A DNA stretch of 64,000 nucleotides, from assembly GCA_046347945.1 (NCBI GenBank), contig JAXMFB010000003.1:248001-312000 (forward strand), written 5' to 3'. This DNA is from Zeimonas sp046347945 (GTDB lineage Bacteria > Pseudomonadota > Gammaproteobacteria > Burkholderiales > Burkholderiaceae_E). Position numbers and translations under genes: made by a program. Positions 25,849-35,670 of the stretch are shown one piece after another. Position 1 is the stretch's first letter; each line of letters begins with the position of its first letter. The notes beneath the pieces are model-generated. The model saw nothing but the letters and a program-made list of their open reading frames with translations. It was not told the DNA's origin and made no database searches.

Positions 25849-26454
25849 GTGACCAGCGTCCCAAGCGTCTACGCCTTCGAAGGGGTCGTCCCGGTGATCG
25901 ACCCGGCGGCCCACGTCCACCCCTCGGCGGTCCTGATCGGCGACGTGATCGTCGGCCCGGGCTGCTACGTCGGCGCCGGCGCGGTACTGCGCGGCGACTT
26001 CGGTCGCATCGTGCTCGAGCGCAACTCGAACGTGCAGGACAACTGCATCGTCCATTCGCGGCCCGACCTCGATTGCGTGATGGAGGAGGAAAGCCACATC
26101 GGGCACGGCGCGGTGATCCACTGCGCGCGCGTCGCCCGCGACGCGATGGTCGGCATCGGCGCGGTCGTGATGGACCAGGCGGTGGTCGGCGAGCAGGCGA
26201 TCGTGGCGGCGATGTCGTTCGTCAAGGTCGGCATGTCGATCCCGCCACGCGTGCTGGTGGCCGGCGTGCCCGCCAAGGTGCTGCGACCGCTGACCGATGC
26301 CGACATCGCGTGGAAACGCGAGGGCACCGCGCTCTACATCGAACTGGCCCGGCGCTGCCTCGCGGGGCTGACGGCGACCGAGCCGTTGGCGGCGGTCGAG
26401 CCCGGGCGCGCGCGGACCCGGTGGTCGTTCGGCGAGGCGCGCACCGACCGGTAG
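25849..26454 (+). CDS. paaY: PaaY-like gamma-carbonic anhydrase/hexapeptide-repeat protein
   Basis: 201-residue left-handed beta-helix protein of the PaaY/CaiE group. Hexapeptide repeats run from HPSAVLIGDVIVGPGCYVGAGA onward. The three likely metal histidines are in QDNCIVHSR and HIGHGAVIH. The C-terminal helix (LTDADIAWKREGTALYIELARRC) is characteristic of PaaY. GTG at 25849 is chosen because AGGAG ends 6 nt upstream; ATG at 25843 is too close to it. PaaY is a thioesterase-like accessory to phenylacetate catabolism, but no other paa genes are in the window. It stands alone, divergent from the GGDEF gene. Confidence 0.83.
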   Translation: MTSVPSVYAFEGVVPVIDPAAHVHPSAVLIGDVIVGPGCYVGAGAVLRGDFGRIVLERNSNVQDNCIVHSRPDLDCVMEEESHIGHGAVIHCARVARDAMVGIGAVVMDQAVVGEQAIVAAMSFVKVGMSIPPRVLVAGVPAKVLRPLTDADIAWKREGTALYIELARRCLAGLTATEPLAAVEPGRARTRWSFGEARTDR

Positions 26455-26460
26455 CGCCAC

Positions 26461-26476
26461 GGCGCAACGCTGCGCC
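26461..26476 (+). terminator. Small stem-loop after the paaY-like gene
   Basis: GGCGCA (26461-26466), loop ACGC, TGCGCC (26471-26476), just after the stop codon in the gap between convergent genes. No T-tract follows, so its role as a terminator is uncertain. Confidence 0.3.
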
Positions 26477-26531
26477 TGCCCGCAACGCCGCTGGGGCTCA
26501 CCGCCCGCGGCACAGGGGGGCCCCCGGACCC

Positions 26532-27488
26532 TCAGCCGTTCACCAGCCAGGCGCCGTCGCGCCGCAGCTGGCCCTGCGCGACGAGTTCGTCGGCGGCCCA
26601 GGCCAGCGCCGCGCCGAAGTCCATGCCGATCAGTTCGGCGGTGCGCTGCATGACGGCCGCGCGCCGCAGCGGCTCGACCAGCCGGGCCGCCTCGACGCGC
26701 TCGAGGTCGAGCAGCAGGAACTTCACCAGGACCTTCAACGCGTGGCGCGCATGGCGGCGCGGGTCGGCGCGCATCGCCTCCAGCCGGGTGAAGGCGCGGT
26801 CGAGTGCGCCGCGAACGTCTGCGAAGGCGCGCCCGTGGCCGGGCAGGACGAGACGAATCGGCAGCGTTGCGATCAATTCGAGCACCGATCGTTGCTCGTC
26901 GAAGCCGGACTGGCCGCCGAGCTCCGGGAAGATCACGCCGAATCCCTGCTCCCACAGCGCATCGGCGGACACCAGCAGCCCCTCGCGCTCGCAATGGAAG
27001 ATCAGGCTCTTCGGGTCGTGGCCGGGGGCCGCCAGCACCCGCCAGTCGAGCCCGCCCAGTCGCAGACGCTCGCCCGGGGCGAGCGTGGCGGCGTGCCGGA
27101 ACTGCTCGCAGCGCTGGCCGGTCGTCGCGTGGGTCAGCGCGACCTCGTCCCAGGCCGCGACGTCTGCGGCGCTGGCCGCCGGGACCGTGATCGGGCAGCC
27201 GAAGGCGTGCGCGAGGGCGCGATTGCCGCCGCAGTGATCGGAATGCAGATGCGTATTGACGATTCCGGCGAGCCGGATGCTGCTGCCCGTCTCCCCCGCG
27301 CGCGCATCGAGCACGCGTCGCACCAGCTCGACCGTGAGCGCCGCGTGTTTGGCGTAGCCGGTATCGACGACGATCGCCTCGTTCCCCTCGAACCCGACGA
27401 CCTGATTCGACGACAGCCAGTCCCGCTCGACGAAGCGCAGCGAGGCCGGAAGCGTCGCAGCGGCGGCGGCTGCCGGGGTGTCGCTCAT
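26532..27488 (-). CDS. Metallo-beta-lactamase-fold hydrolase
   Basis: 318-residue protein of the MBL superfamily. The metal motif THLHSDH (His80, His82, Asp84, His85) is intact. Later metal ligands are in APGHDPKS and the SADALW region, and the C-terminal domain is helical as in the glyoxalase II/lactonase-like LACTB2-type group. It probably hydrolyses a thioester or ester in the cytoplasm. Its ATG overlaps the stop of the DUF1289 gene (ATGA), so it is the last gene of the leucine-degradation operon. A thioester hydrolase there could drain CoA or remove dead-end acyl-CoA species (inference). Confidence 0.85.
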   Translation of the reverse strand: MSDTPAAAAAATLPASLRFVERDWLSSNQVVGFEGNEAIVVDTGYAKHAALTVELVRRVLDARAGETGSSIRLAGIVNTHLHSDHCGGNRALAHAFGCPITVPAASAADVAAWDEVALTHATTGQRCEQFRHAATLAPGERLRLGGLDWRVLAAPGHDPKSLIFHCEREGLLVSADALWEQGFGVIFPELGGQSGFDEQRSVLELIATLPIRLVLPGHGRAFADVRGALDRAFTRLEAMRADPRRHARHALKVLVKFLLLDLERVEAARLVEPLRRAAVMQRTAELIGMDFGAALAWAADELVAQGQLRRDGAWLVNG

Positions 27489-27736
27489 GCGGCGGTGCCG
27501 GGCCGCGACGGCGATCGCCCGGCCGCATCGGGCTTCGTCGCGTCGGGCTGCGCCGCATCGGATTTCGAACTGCGGCGCCGCTCGATGTCGTGCCAGATCG
27601 CGCGCTTCGCGCCGTCGGCGAGCGAGCCCCAGGCCGCGATCTCGTCGAGCGTCCTGAGGCAGCCGACGCACAGGCCGCTGGCCGGATCGATCCGGCACAC
27701 CGAGATGCATGGGGAGGGAATCGGCCTGGAATGCAT
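27485..27736 (-). CDS. DUF1289 (YdhL-like) small cysteine protein
   Basis: 83-residue protein matching DUF1289: SPCISVCRIDPASGLCVGCLRTLDEIAAW, with four cysteines arranged for a metal or iron-sulfur site, then IWHDIERR. The last about 28 residues are a low-complexity Asp/Ala/Pro tail. The function of the family is unknown. Its start overlaps the HMG-CoA lyase stop by 1 nt (TGATG), and its end overlaps the hydrolase start by 4 nt, so it is firmly inside the operon. Confidence 0.85.
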   Translation of the reverse strand: MHSRPIPSPCISVCRIDPASGLCVGCLRTLDEIAAWGSLADGAKRAIWHDIERRRSSKSDAAQPDATKPDAAGRSPSRPGTAA

Positions 27737-28659
27737 CAGGCAGTCTCGGTCTCACGCGCGCGGCGCGCGGCCAGCGCATTGCCGGCCCTCGACTGGCTGC
27801 GCCGGCCGAGCTGCGCCGAGATCCACTGGCCGGTGTCGACCAGTCGATCGAGATCGAGGCCGGTCTCGATTCCCAGTCCGTGCATCAGGTAGACCACGTC
27901 CTCGGTGGCCACGTTGCCGGTCGCGCCCTTCGCGTACGGGCAACCCCCGAGACCGGCGATCGACGAGTCGAAGCGGAAGACGCCCGATTGCAGGCTCGCG
28001 ACGACGTTGGCGACCGCCTGGCCGTAGGTGTCGTGGAAGTGGCCGGACAACTGCTCGAGCGGGACTTCGCGCGTCACGGCATCGAAAACGCGCGCCACGT
28101 GTTCAGCCGTGCCCACGCCGATCGTGTCGGCGATGCCGATCTCGTCGCAGCCCAGGTCACGCAAGCGCGCCGCAACGTCGACGACCGACGCCACCGGCAC
28201 CTCGCCCTGGTACGGGCATCCGAAGGCCACCGACACCGCGGCGCGCAGCCGCAGCCGGTGGGCCTTGGCTGCCTGCGCAACGGGCCGGAATCGCTCGATA
28301 CTCTCGGCGATCGAGCAGTTGATGTTGCGCATCGAGAAGGCCTCGCTCGCGGCCGCGAAGATCACGACTTCGTCGGCGCCGGCCGCGAGCGCGGCCTCGA
28401 ATCCCTTCAGGTTCGGCGTGAGCACCGAGACGGTGACCCCGGCGGGGCGCGGCAATCGCGCCATCACGTCGGCGGCGTCGGCCATCTGCGGCACCCACTT
28501 CGGGGAGACGAACGAAGTCGCCTCGAGCTGGCGCACGCCGGCGGCGAGCAGGCGTTCGCACAGCTCGACCTTGACCTCGGTGGATACCGGCTGCGTCTCG
28601 TTCTGCAGCCCGTCGCGCGGGGCCACCTCGGTGATGAAGACGCGGGTGGGCAGGTTCAT
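27736..28659 (-). CDS. liuE: Hydroxymethylglutaryl-CoA lyase
   Basis: 307-residue TIM-barrel lyase that cleaves 3-hydroxy-3-methylglutaryl-CoA to acetyl-CoA and acetoacetate, the last step of leucine degradation. The diagnostic motifs are all present: EVAPRDGLQNE near residue 11, the metal-binding SGHFHDTYGQA and the catalytic cysteine loop GLGGCPYAKGATGNVATEDV. It lies 93 nt downstream of liuD, with a stem-loop between them. Length and motifs match the bacterial and mitochondrial enzymes. Confidence 0.96.
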   Translation of the reverse strand: MNLPTRVFITEVAPRDGLQNETQPVSTEVKVELCERLLAAGVRQLEATSFVSPKWVPQMADAADVMARLPRPAGVTVSVLTPNLKGFEAALAAGADEVVIFAAASEAFSMRNINCSIAESIERFRPVAQAAKAHRLRLRAAVSVAFGCPYQGEVPVASVVDVAARLRDLGCDEIGIADTIGVGTAEHVARVFDAVTREVPLEQLSGHFHDTYGQAVANVVASLQSGVFRFDSSIAGLGGCPYAKGATGNVATEDVVYLMHGLGIETGLDLDRLVDTGQWISAQLGRRSQSRAGNALAARRARETETA

Positions 28660-28728
28660 GACGGCTCCTGGAGCGGACGGGCGCTCGGCCCGGTCGATAC
28701 GGTCGATTCTACCGGCCCGGCCGATGCG

Positions 28729-28752
28729 CGCGCGCCGAGGGCCGGGCGCGCG
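28729..28752 (-). promoter_or_regulatory. Stem-loop between liuD and liuE
   Basis: Perfect 8-bp arms CGCGCGCC (28729-28736) and GGCGCGCG (28745-28752) with an 8-nt loop, immediately after the liuD stop on the transcribed strand. There is no T-run, so it more likely affects mRNA stability or processing than ends transcription. Confidence 0.4.
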
Positions 28753-30801
28753 TCAGGGATGCGGGACGAACTCGATCAGCTGCGCGCCCTCGGCCACCTG
28801 GTCGCCGACCGCATGGCGGATCGCGGCGACCTCGCCGTCGGCGGGTGCGCTGATCGTGTGCTCCATCTTCATTGCCTCCATGACCAGCAGCGGCTGGCCC
28901 CGCGCGACCCTGGCGCCCGCCTGGACCATCAGCGCGATCACCTTGCCCGGCATCGGCGCGGTGAGCCGCGCGTCGTCGGACGCTTCCTCGCCGACGTGCG
29001 CGAGCGGTGGCGCGTAGCCGAGCGTCAGGTGGCCGTCGGGCGTGAACAGATGCAGCGTCTCGCCGTCGAGCACGGCGCTGGCTTCGAAAGCGCGCTCGCC
29101 GGCGAGCCCGCGCAGCTTGCGCTCGGCGGGCGACCAGCGCAGGTCGGCAATGCACAGCGTGTCGTCGCCGTCGCGCACGGTCCATCCCCGCGTCGCATAT
29201 TCGATTTCGACCGGGCAGGGCGCGCCGGCCGCGTCGAACGGCAGCGTGCGACGCAGCCGGCTCGACGGGCGCCAGCCGTTGCGCAGGTTCCAGGGGTCAT
29301 GGCGGCCGGCCGCGCGGTCGGCGGCGGCGGCCTCGTCGGCCTCGCCGGCCAGCACCGCCGCGGCGGCGATCGCCCGCGGCAGCAGCGGCGGCTTCGTCGC
29401 AGCGGGCATCAGGGCCGCCTTTTCGCGCTCGATCAGTCCGGTGTCGAGATCAGCGCGAGCGAAGGATTCGCATCCGACGAGCCGCGACAGGAAGCCGACG
29501 TTGGTCGCCGGGCCGACCACCTCGAACCCGGCCAGCGCCTGCGCCATCCGCGCCAGCGCGTGATCGCGGTCGCGGCCCCAGACGATCAGCTTGGCGATCA
29601 TCGGGTCGTAGTACGGGGTGATCGCGTCGCCTTCGCGCACGCCGCTGTCGATGCGCACCGCGGCGGGTTCGTCGTGCTCGGCGCCCCCTTCCACCCGGTG
29701 CGTGAACGCCGATGCGGCGGGCGTGCGCAGGTGCCGCAGCGTGCCAATCGACGGGAGGAACCCCTTGTCGGGGTTCTCGGCATAGACACGCGCCTCGATC
29801 GCGTGGCCGCGGATGTGCAGGTCGTGTTGCGTCGCGGGCAGTGGCTGTCCGGCGGCCACTCTCAGCTGCCATTCGACCAGGTCGAAGCCGGTGATCATCT
29901 CGGTCACCGGGTGCTCGACCTGCAGCCGCGTATTCATCTCCATGAAGTAGAAGCGTCCCGACTGCTCGACGATGAACTCGACAGTGCCTGCGCCGACGTA
30001 GCCGACGGCACGCGCCGCGGCGACTGCCGCATCGCCCATCGCGCTGCGCCGCTCGTCGGTCATGCCGGGCGCGGGCGCCTCCTCGAGCACCTTCTGGTGG
30101 CGCCGCTGAACCGAGCAATCGCGCTCGAACAGGTGGATGCAGTGGCCGTGGCTGTCGGCGAACACCTGGATCTCGACGTGCCGGGGGCGGGTGACGTAAC
30201 GCTCGACGAGCACCGCGTCGTCGCCGAACGCGTTCTTCGCTTCGCGCTTGCACGAGGCGAGCATCGCGTCGAAGAGGTCGGCGCGCTCGACGATGCGCAT
30301 GCCCTTGCCGCCGCCGCCCGCACTGGCCTTGATCAGCACCGGATAACCGATGCGCGCCGCCTCGCGCGCGAGCAGCGCGGGATCCTGGTCCTCGCCGTGG
30401 TAACCGGGCACCAGCGGCACGCCGGCACGCTCCATCAGCGCCTTGGCCGCCGACTTGCTGCCCATCGCGGCGATCGCGTCGGCCGGCGGGCCGATGAACG
30501 CGATGCCCGCCTGGGCCGCGGCGCGCGCGAAGTCCTCGTTCTCCGACAGGAAGCCGTAGCCGGGGTGAATCGCCTGCGCGCCGGTGCGCCGCGCGATCTC
30601 GAGGATCAGGTCGCCGCGGAGGTAGGACTCGCGTGCCGCGGCCGGTCCGAGGCGCCAGGCCTCGTCGCAGGCGGCGACGTGGCGCGCGTTCGCGTCGGCG
30701 TCGGAGTAGACGGCGACCGTGCGGATGCCCAGTCGGCGCGCGGTGGCGGCGACCCGGCAGGCGATCTCGCCGCGGTTGGCAATCAGGATCTTGCTGAACA
30801 T
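28753..30801 (-). CDS. liuD: Methylcrotonyl-CoA carboxylase biotin-carrying alpha subunit
   Basis: 682-residue biotin carboxylase/biotin carrier protein. The biotin carboxylase domain starts FSKILIANRGEIACRVAATARRLG. The ATP-grasp glycine loop is KASAGGGGKGMRIV, and the active-site segment is MEMNTRLQVEHPVTEMITG. The C-terminal biotinyl domain carries MEAMKMEH with the biotinylated Lys. It carboxylates the biotin used by LiuB to convert 3-methylcrotonyl-CoA to 3-methylglutaconyl-CoA. Operon order liuB-liuC-liuD-liuE identifies it as the leucine-pathway carboxylase rather than propionyl- or acetyl-CoA carboxylase. Confidence 0.95.
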   Translation of the reverse strand: MFSKILIANRGEIACRVAATARRLGIRTVAVYSDADANARHVAACDEAWRLGPAAARESYLRGDLILEIARRTGAQAIHPGYGFLSENEDFARAAAQAGIAFIGPPADAIAAMGSKSAAKALMERAGVPLVPGYHGEDQDPALLAREAARIGYPVLIKASAGGGGKGMRIVERADLFDAMLASCKREAKNAFGDDAVLVERYVTRPRHVEIQVFADSHGHCIHLFERDCSVQRRHQKVLEEAPAPGMTDERRSAMGDAAVAAARAVGYVGAGTVEFIVEQSGRFYFMEMNTRLQVEHPVTEMITGFDLVEWQLRVAAGQPLPATQHDLHIRGHAIEARVYAENPDKGFLPSIGTLRHLRTPAASAFTHRVEGGAEHDEPAAVRIDSGVREGDAITPYYDPMIAKLIVWGRDRDHALARMAQALAGFEVVGPATNVGFLSRLVGCESFARADLDTGLIEREKAALMPAATKPPLLPRAIAAAAVLAGEADEAAAADRAAGRHDPWNLRNGWRPSSRLRRTLPFDAAGAPCPVEIEYATRGWTVRDGDDTLCIADLRWSPAERKLRGLAGERAFEASAVLDGETLHLFTPDGHLTLGYAPPLAHVGEEASDDARLTAPMPGKVIALMVQAGARVARGQPLLVMEAMKMEHTISAPADGEVAAIRHAVGDQVAEGAQLIEFVPHP

Positions 30802-30826
30802 CGGGCGTCTCCGGATCGGTCTCGGA

Positions 30827-31621
30827 TCAGGGCTGCGACGGCACCCAGGCGGGCCGGCGCTTCTCGAAGAACGCCGCGATGCCTTCCTGTCCCTCGTCGG
30901 AGGCACGCGCCGCCGCGATGCGCGCTGCGGTCTCGGCCGCCAGCGCGTCGTCGATGGCCATGCCGGCGACGTCACGGATCAGCCGCTTGCTCTCGCCGAG
31001 CGCGACCGGGCCGCCCTGCAACAGGTGGCCGAGCATCGCGTTGACGGTCGCGTCGAGCTCCGCCGGCATGCACAGTTCGTGGACCAGCCCGATCCGGTAG
31101 GCCTCGGCCGCCTCGAACACCTCGGCGGTGAGGAAGTAGCGGCGCGCCGCCTGCTCGCCGATCGCCCGGATCACGTACGGGCTGATCATCGCCGGGATCA
31201 GCCCCAGCTTCACTTCGGACAGGCAGAACTTCGCGTCGGCGCTCGCGACCGCGATGTCGCAGGCGGCGACCAGCCCCATCCCGCCGGCGAACGCCGGCCC
31301 GTGCACGCGCGCGACGACCGGCTTCGGGTTCTCGTAGATCGTGCGCAGCATCTTCGCCAGCTTCGCGGCGTCGGCGCGGTTCTCCTCGGGCGTGAAGCTG
31401 CGGGCCCGCTTCATCCAGCCCAGGTCGCCGCCCGCGCAGAATGCGCTGCCGTGGCCGGCGAGCACGATCGCGCGGACCTCGTCGTCGTCGCCGGCGCGCT
31501 CGAACGCGTCGGTGAGTTCGGCGATGACGACGTCGTTCATCGCATTGCGCAGGTCGGGCCGGTTCAGCCAGATCAGGGCGACGCCCTGGCTCAGTTGCGT
31601 CTGCAGGGTCTCGTAGCTCAC
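30827..31621 (-). CDS. liuC: 3-methylglutaconyl-CoA hydratase (crotonase family)
   Basis: 264-residue crotonase. The oxyanion loop is SAFCAGGDLGWM. The segment AGGMGLVAACDIAVAS followed by LSEVKLGLIPAMISPYV has one catalytic Glu, in SEVKLG, and a Gly at the other Glu position, as typical for LiuC/AUH-type hydratases. The reaction hydrates methylglutaconyl-CoA to HMG-CoA. The start is GTG at 31621. It sits between the two carboxylase subunit genes with 15 and 25 nt spacing, which supports the assignment. Confidence 0.92.
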   Translation of the reverse strand: MSYETLQTQLSQGVALIWLNRPDLRNAMNDVVIAELTDAFERAGDDDEVRAIVLAGHGSAFCAGGDLGWMKRARSFTPEENRADAAKLAKMLRTIYENPKPVVARVHGPAFAGGMGLVAACDIAVASADAKFCLSEVKLGLIPAMISPYVIRAIGEQAARRYFLTAEVFEAAEAYRIGLVHELCMPAELDATVNAMLGHLLQGGPVALGESKRLIRDVAGMAIDDALAAETAARIAAARASDEGQEGIAAFFEKRRPAWVPSQP

Positions 31622-31636
31622 TTCGCGATCCTTCGT

Positions 31637-33240
<1,604 letters not shown>

Positions 33241-33250
<10 letters not shown>

Positions 33251-33885
33251 CTCCCTTCGTGGGCATTGACCGCCTGGTGCGCGGATCCGGTGTCCACGGC
33301 GCCGACGCACTGCATCGCCAGCTGCGTGTATTGCTCGACCAGTTCGCGCCTGCCGAGTCGACCGCCTTCCCGGTACCAGCTGCCGACCCCGGTGAGCATC
33401 GCCAGCACCGCGAAGCTTGCGATGCGCGGATCCGGGACGTGGAACGCTCCCGCCTCGGCGCCTGCGCGCAGGATGTCCGTGAGGATATCCTCGTAGCGCC
33501 GGCGCAGCGCGACGACCCGGCGGCGGTCGGCGGGCGCGAGGCTGCGCAGCTCCATGTTGGCGACGAACACCTCGCGGCGGCGCAGCGTGTGCAGGCGGAC
33601 GTGGAAGTCGACGAAGGCACGCAGCAACGCGACGGGGTCGTCGGTCGCCGGCCGCCCGGCTTCCCACTGGCCGAGCAGGAACTGAAGGTGCTCCACCAGC
33701 AGGTCGACCAGCATCCGGGCCTTGCTCGGGAAGTAGCGGTAGATCGAGCCCGGCTGCACGCCGACCCGTCCCGCGAGTTCGCGCAGCGTCATTGCCTCGA
33801 AGCCGCGCTCGGCGATCAGCGAGATCGCCGCCTGGCGGATCGCGTCCTCGGTGCGGGCGCCGTCGGAGCCGACGGTACGGGCCAT
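33241..33885 (-). CDS. TetR family regulator of the liuBCDE operon
   Basis: 214-residue TetR/AcrR regulator. The N-terminal helix-turn-helix is TLRELAGRVGVQPGSIYRYF, followed by a helical ligand domain. The ATG at 33885 (MARTVGSDGART) is preferred; the frame stays open to 33996, but the extra N-terminus is not family-like and would overlap the divergent gene. It is the first gene of the operon for methylcrotonyl-CoA carboxylase and HMG-CoA lyase, which suggests autoregulated control by an acyl-CoA or fatty acid. The imperfect palindrome at 33924-33947 is a candidate site. Confidence 0.9.
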
Positions 33886-33923
33886 GGTCGATGTTCGTGG
33901 GCGAGAGGCCGTAGCATAGCAGA

Positions 33924-33947
33924 TTAATTGAACGCGCGACCGATTAA
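33924..33947. promoter_or_regulatory. Imperfect 24-bp inverted repeat, candidate TetR operator
   Basis: TTAAT at 33924-33928 and ATTAA at 33943-33947 flank a CGCGCG core. Nine of 12 positions pair. It is the only AT-rich stretch in the 101-bp gap between the divergent tetR and DUF2279 genes, and it sits upstream of a -10-like TATGCT for tetR. Confidence 0.35.
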
Positions 33948-33986
33948 CTGCGGCCGCAGGCCGGCGCGCGCAGGTACCATGCCCGG

Positions 33987-35015
33987 ATGCGAGCATTCAT
34001 GCGGGTTCTCGGCGCGGCTTGCCTGGCTGCCTCGACCGCGGTCGCGCAGGCGGGCTCCGGGGCCTCGCAGCTTCCCGGCCAGCGGCCGGCCGCGCCCGAC
34101 GGCCTCTACGACGCGCTCGTGGCCGCAGCGGCCGCGCGTGCTGGCCCGTCTCCATCGCCGTCGCCGTCGCCGTCGCCGTCGCCCGGCGCGCCGGCGGCAC
34201 CCTCCTGCGAAGCGGCGCTGCAGCTGCCGTGGGGCCCGATCCGGACTTGCCGCACCGCGATCGCGGCCGGCAGCGTCGCCGCGAGCGCCGCCGTGAGCGT
34301 CGCGGCCTGGTGGAGCCAGGGTTTCACCTCGGAGTTCAGCGTCGCGAGCGAGGGCTGGTTCGGCAAGGACACGTACGCGGGCGGCATCGACAAGCTCGGC
34401 CACGCCTTTTCGTTCTACCTCGCCACGCGGCTGGGCACCCGGGCGCTGGGCTGGGCGCAGGTGCCGCAGCAGGAGGCGGTGCGGATGGCGGCAGGAGTCG
34501 CCTTCGGCTTCGGGCTCGGCGTCGAGATCCTCGACGGCCTGTCGCGCTCGGGGCAATACGGCTTCAGCTGGCAGGACCTGGCGATGAACACGCTCGGTAT
34601 CGGGCTGGGCGCGGCGATGGAGTCGTACCCGGCGCTCGACCGCTACTTCGCGTTCCGCTGGATGTATTCGCCGGCAGGCCGCAAGGACAGCTGGTACGAC
34701 CACCACACGTACCTGCTCGCGCTGCGCCTGTCGGGCTTCGAGGCCATCGGACCGGACAACCCGCTGCGCTACGTCGAGCTGGTGGCGGGATACGGCGCGA
34801 AGGGTTTCAGGAGCGACTTCGACTACAGCCAGGAGGATCTGCGCCGGCGCAGCGTCTACGTCGGCGTCGCGCTCGACCTGACCGAGCTGCTCGAGCGCAC
34901 CGTGTTCACGGGCAGCGCACGCGGCGGCACCGCGCATCGGTGGACCACCGAGGCCTTGCGCTACGTGCAGCCGCCCGGCAGCGCCGCGGCCTGGAGCCGG
35001 ACCTGGCGTCCTTGA
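33987..35015 (+). CDS. DUF2279 (YfiM-like) secreted protein with Pro-Ser linker
   Basis: 342-residue protein with an N-terminal signal peptide (about 1-22, ending AVAQA-GS), then a linker with six or more Pro-Ser repeats (residues about 54-67), then the DUF2279 domain. The characteristic block WWSQGFTSEFSVASEGWFG is followed by DTYAGGIDKLGHAFSFYLATR, then short helices and FSWQDLAMNTLGIGLG. Relatives are predicted envelope proteins of unknown function. It is transcribed alone, divergent from tetR and ending 11 nt from the convergent GST gene. No link to leucine metabolism is evident. Confidence 0.82.
   Translation: MRAFMRVLGAACLAASTAVAQAGSGASQLPGQRPAAPDGLYDALVAAAAARAGPSPSPSPSPSPSPGAPAAPSCEAALQLPWGPIRTCRTAIAAGSVAASAAVSVAAWWSQGFTSEFSVASEGWFGKDTYAGGIDKLGHAFSFYLATRLGTRALGWAQVPQQEAVRMAAGVAFGFGLGVEILDGLSRSGQYGFSWQDLAMNTLGIGLGAAMESYPALDRYFAFRWMYSPAGRKDSWYDHHTYLLALRLSGFEAIGPDNPLRYVELVAGYGAKGFRSDFDYSQEDLRRRSVYVGVALDLTELLERTVFTGSARGGTAHRWTTEALRYVQPPGSAAAWSRTWRP
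34155..34182 (+). repeat. In-frame TCGCCG hexanucleotide repeat
   Basis: Four perfect copies of TCGCCG plus a partial one encode alternating Ser-Pro in the linker of the DUF2279 protein. As a 6-nt unit it can change copy number without breaking the frame, altering linker length. Confidence 0.7.
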
Positions 35016-35026
35016 ATGCGCGCCGC

Positions 35027-35659
35027 TCAGCGGCCGGGCAGCGGGTGGCCGGGCATCAACTCGTACGGATGGACCCAGCCCGGCAGCGCGCGGATGCGCT
35101 GCAGCCACGCCTCGACCGCCGGGAACGCGCCCGGGTCGATGCCGAACTCGTCGAACCAGTACAGGTAGCCGCACATCGACAGGTCGGCAATCGTCGGAGC
35201 GTCGCCGACGGCGAAGCGGCGACCCGACAGGTGCGCGTCGAGCACCTTCAATGCCGATTTCGCGCGGCCGCGCAGCCATTCGGTGACCGGCGTCTCGCCG
35301 GTGCGCGCGAACTGCAGCATGAAGCGCAGCGTGGCGACGTAGCTGGTGAGCTTGTGGTTGTCGAACAGGATCCAGCGCAGGACCTCGCGCCGATCGTCGT
35401 CGTCGCGCCAGCCGAAGCGCCCGAGCCGTGACGCGAGGTAGTCGAGGATGACGCCGGACTGCGACAGGCGCCGCCCGTCGTGCTCGAGCACCGGCACCTC
35501 GCCCATGACGTTGATTTCCCGGTAGGCGGGGGTGCGGGTCTCGCCGTTGAAGAAGTCGACGAACCGCGGCGTCCAGTCGACGCCGCACAGGTTCAGCATC
35601 AGCGCGGCCTTGTAGGCGTTTCCCGATTGGGCGAAGCAGTACAGCGTGAACGCGGGCAT
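35027..35659 (-). CDS. Glutathione S-transferase family protein
   Basis: 210-residue cytosolic GST-like protein. The thioredoxin-like N-terminal domain is FTLYCFAQSGNAYKAALMLNLCG. The glutathione-binding loop is EVPVLEHDGRRLSQSGVILDYLA, with Ser in QSG. The C-terminal domain is all-helical, with the N-capping motif region VGDAPTIADLSMCGYLYW. It may conjugate or use glutathione as a cofactor; substrate is unknown. It is the last gene of the minus-strand group, 11 nt after the zinc-ribbon gene. Confidence 0.9.
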   Translation of the reverse strand: MPAFTLYCFAQSGNAYKAALMLNLCGVDWTPRFVDFFNGETRTPAYREINVMGEVPVLEHDGRRLSQSGVILDYLASRLGRFGWRDDDDRREVLRWILFDNHKLTSYVATLRFMLQFARTGETPVTEWLRGRAKSALKVLDAHLSGRRFAVGDAPTIADLSMCGYLYWFDEFGIDPGAFPAVEAWLQRIRALPGWVHPYELMPGHPLPGR

Positions 35660-35670
35660 CGGCGGGCTCC

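Noticed and set aside
34148..34190. TCGCCG repeats as a CRISPR or mobile repeat
   Set aside because: They are contiguous 6-nt units without spacers and encode the Pro-Ser linker of the DUF2279 protein.
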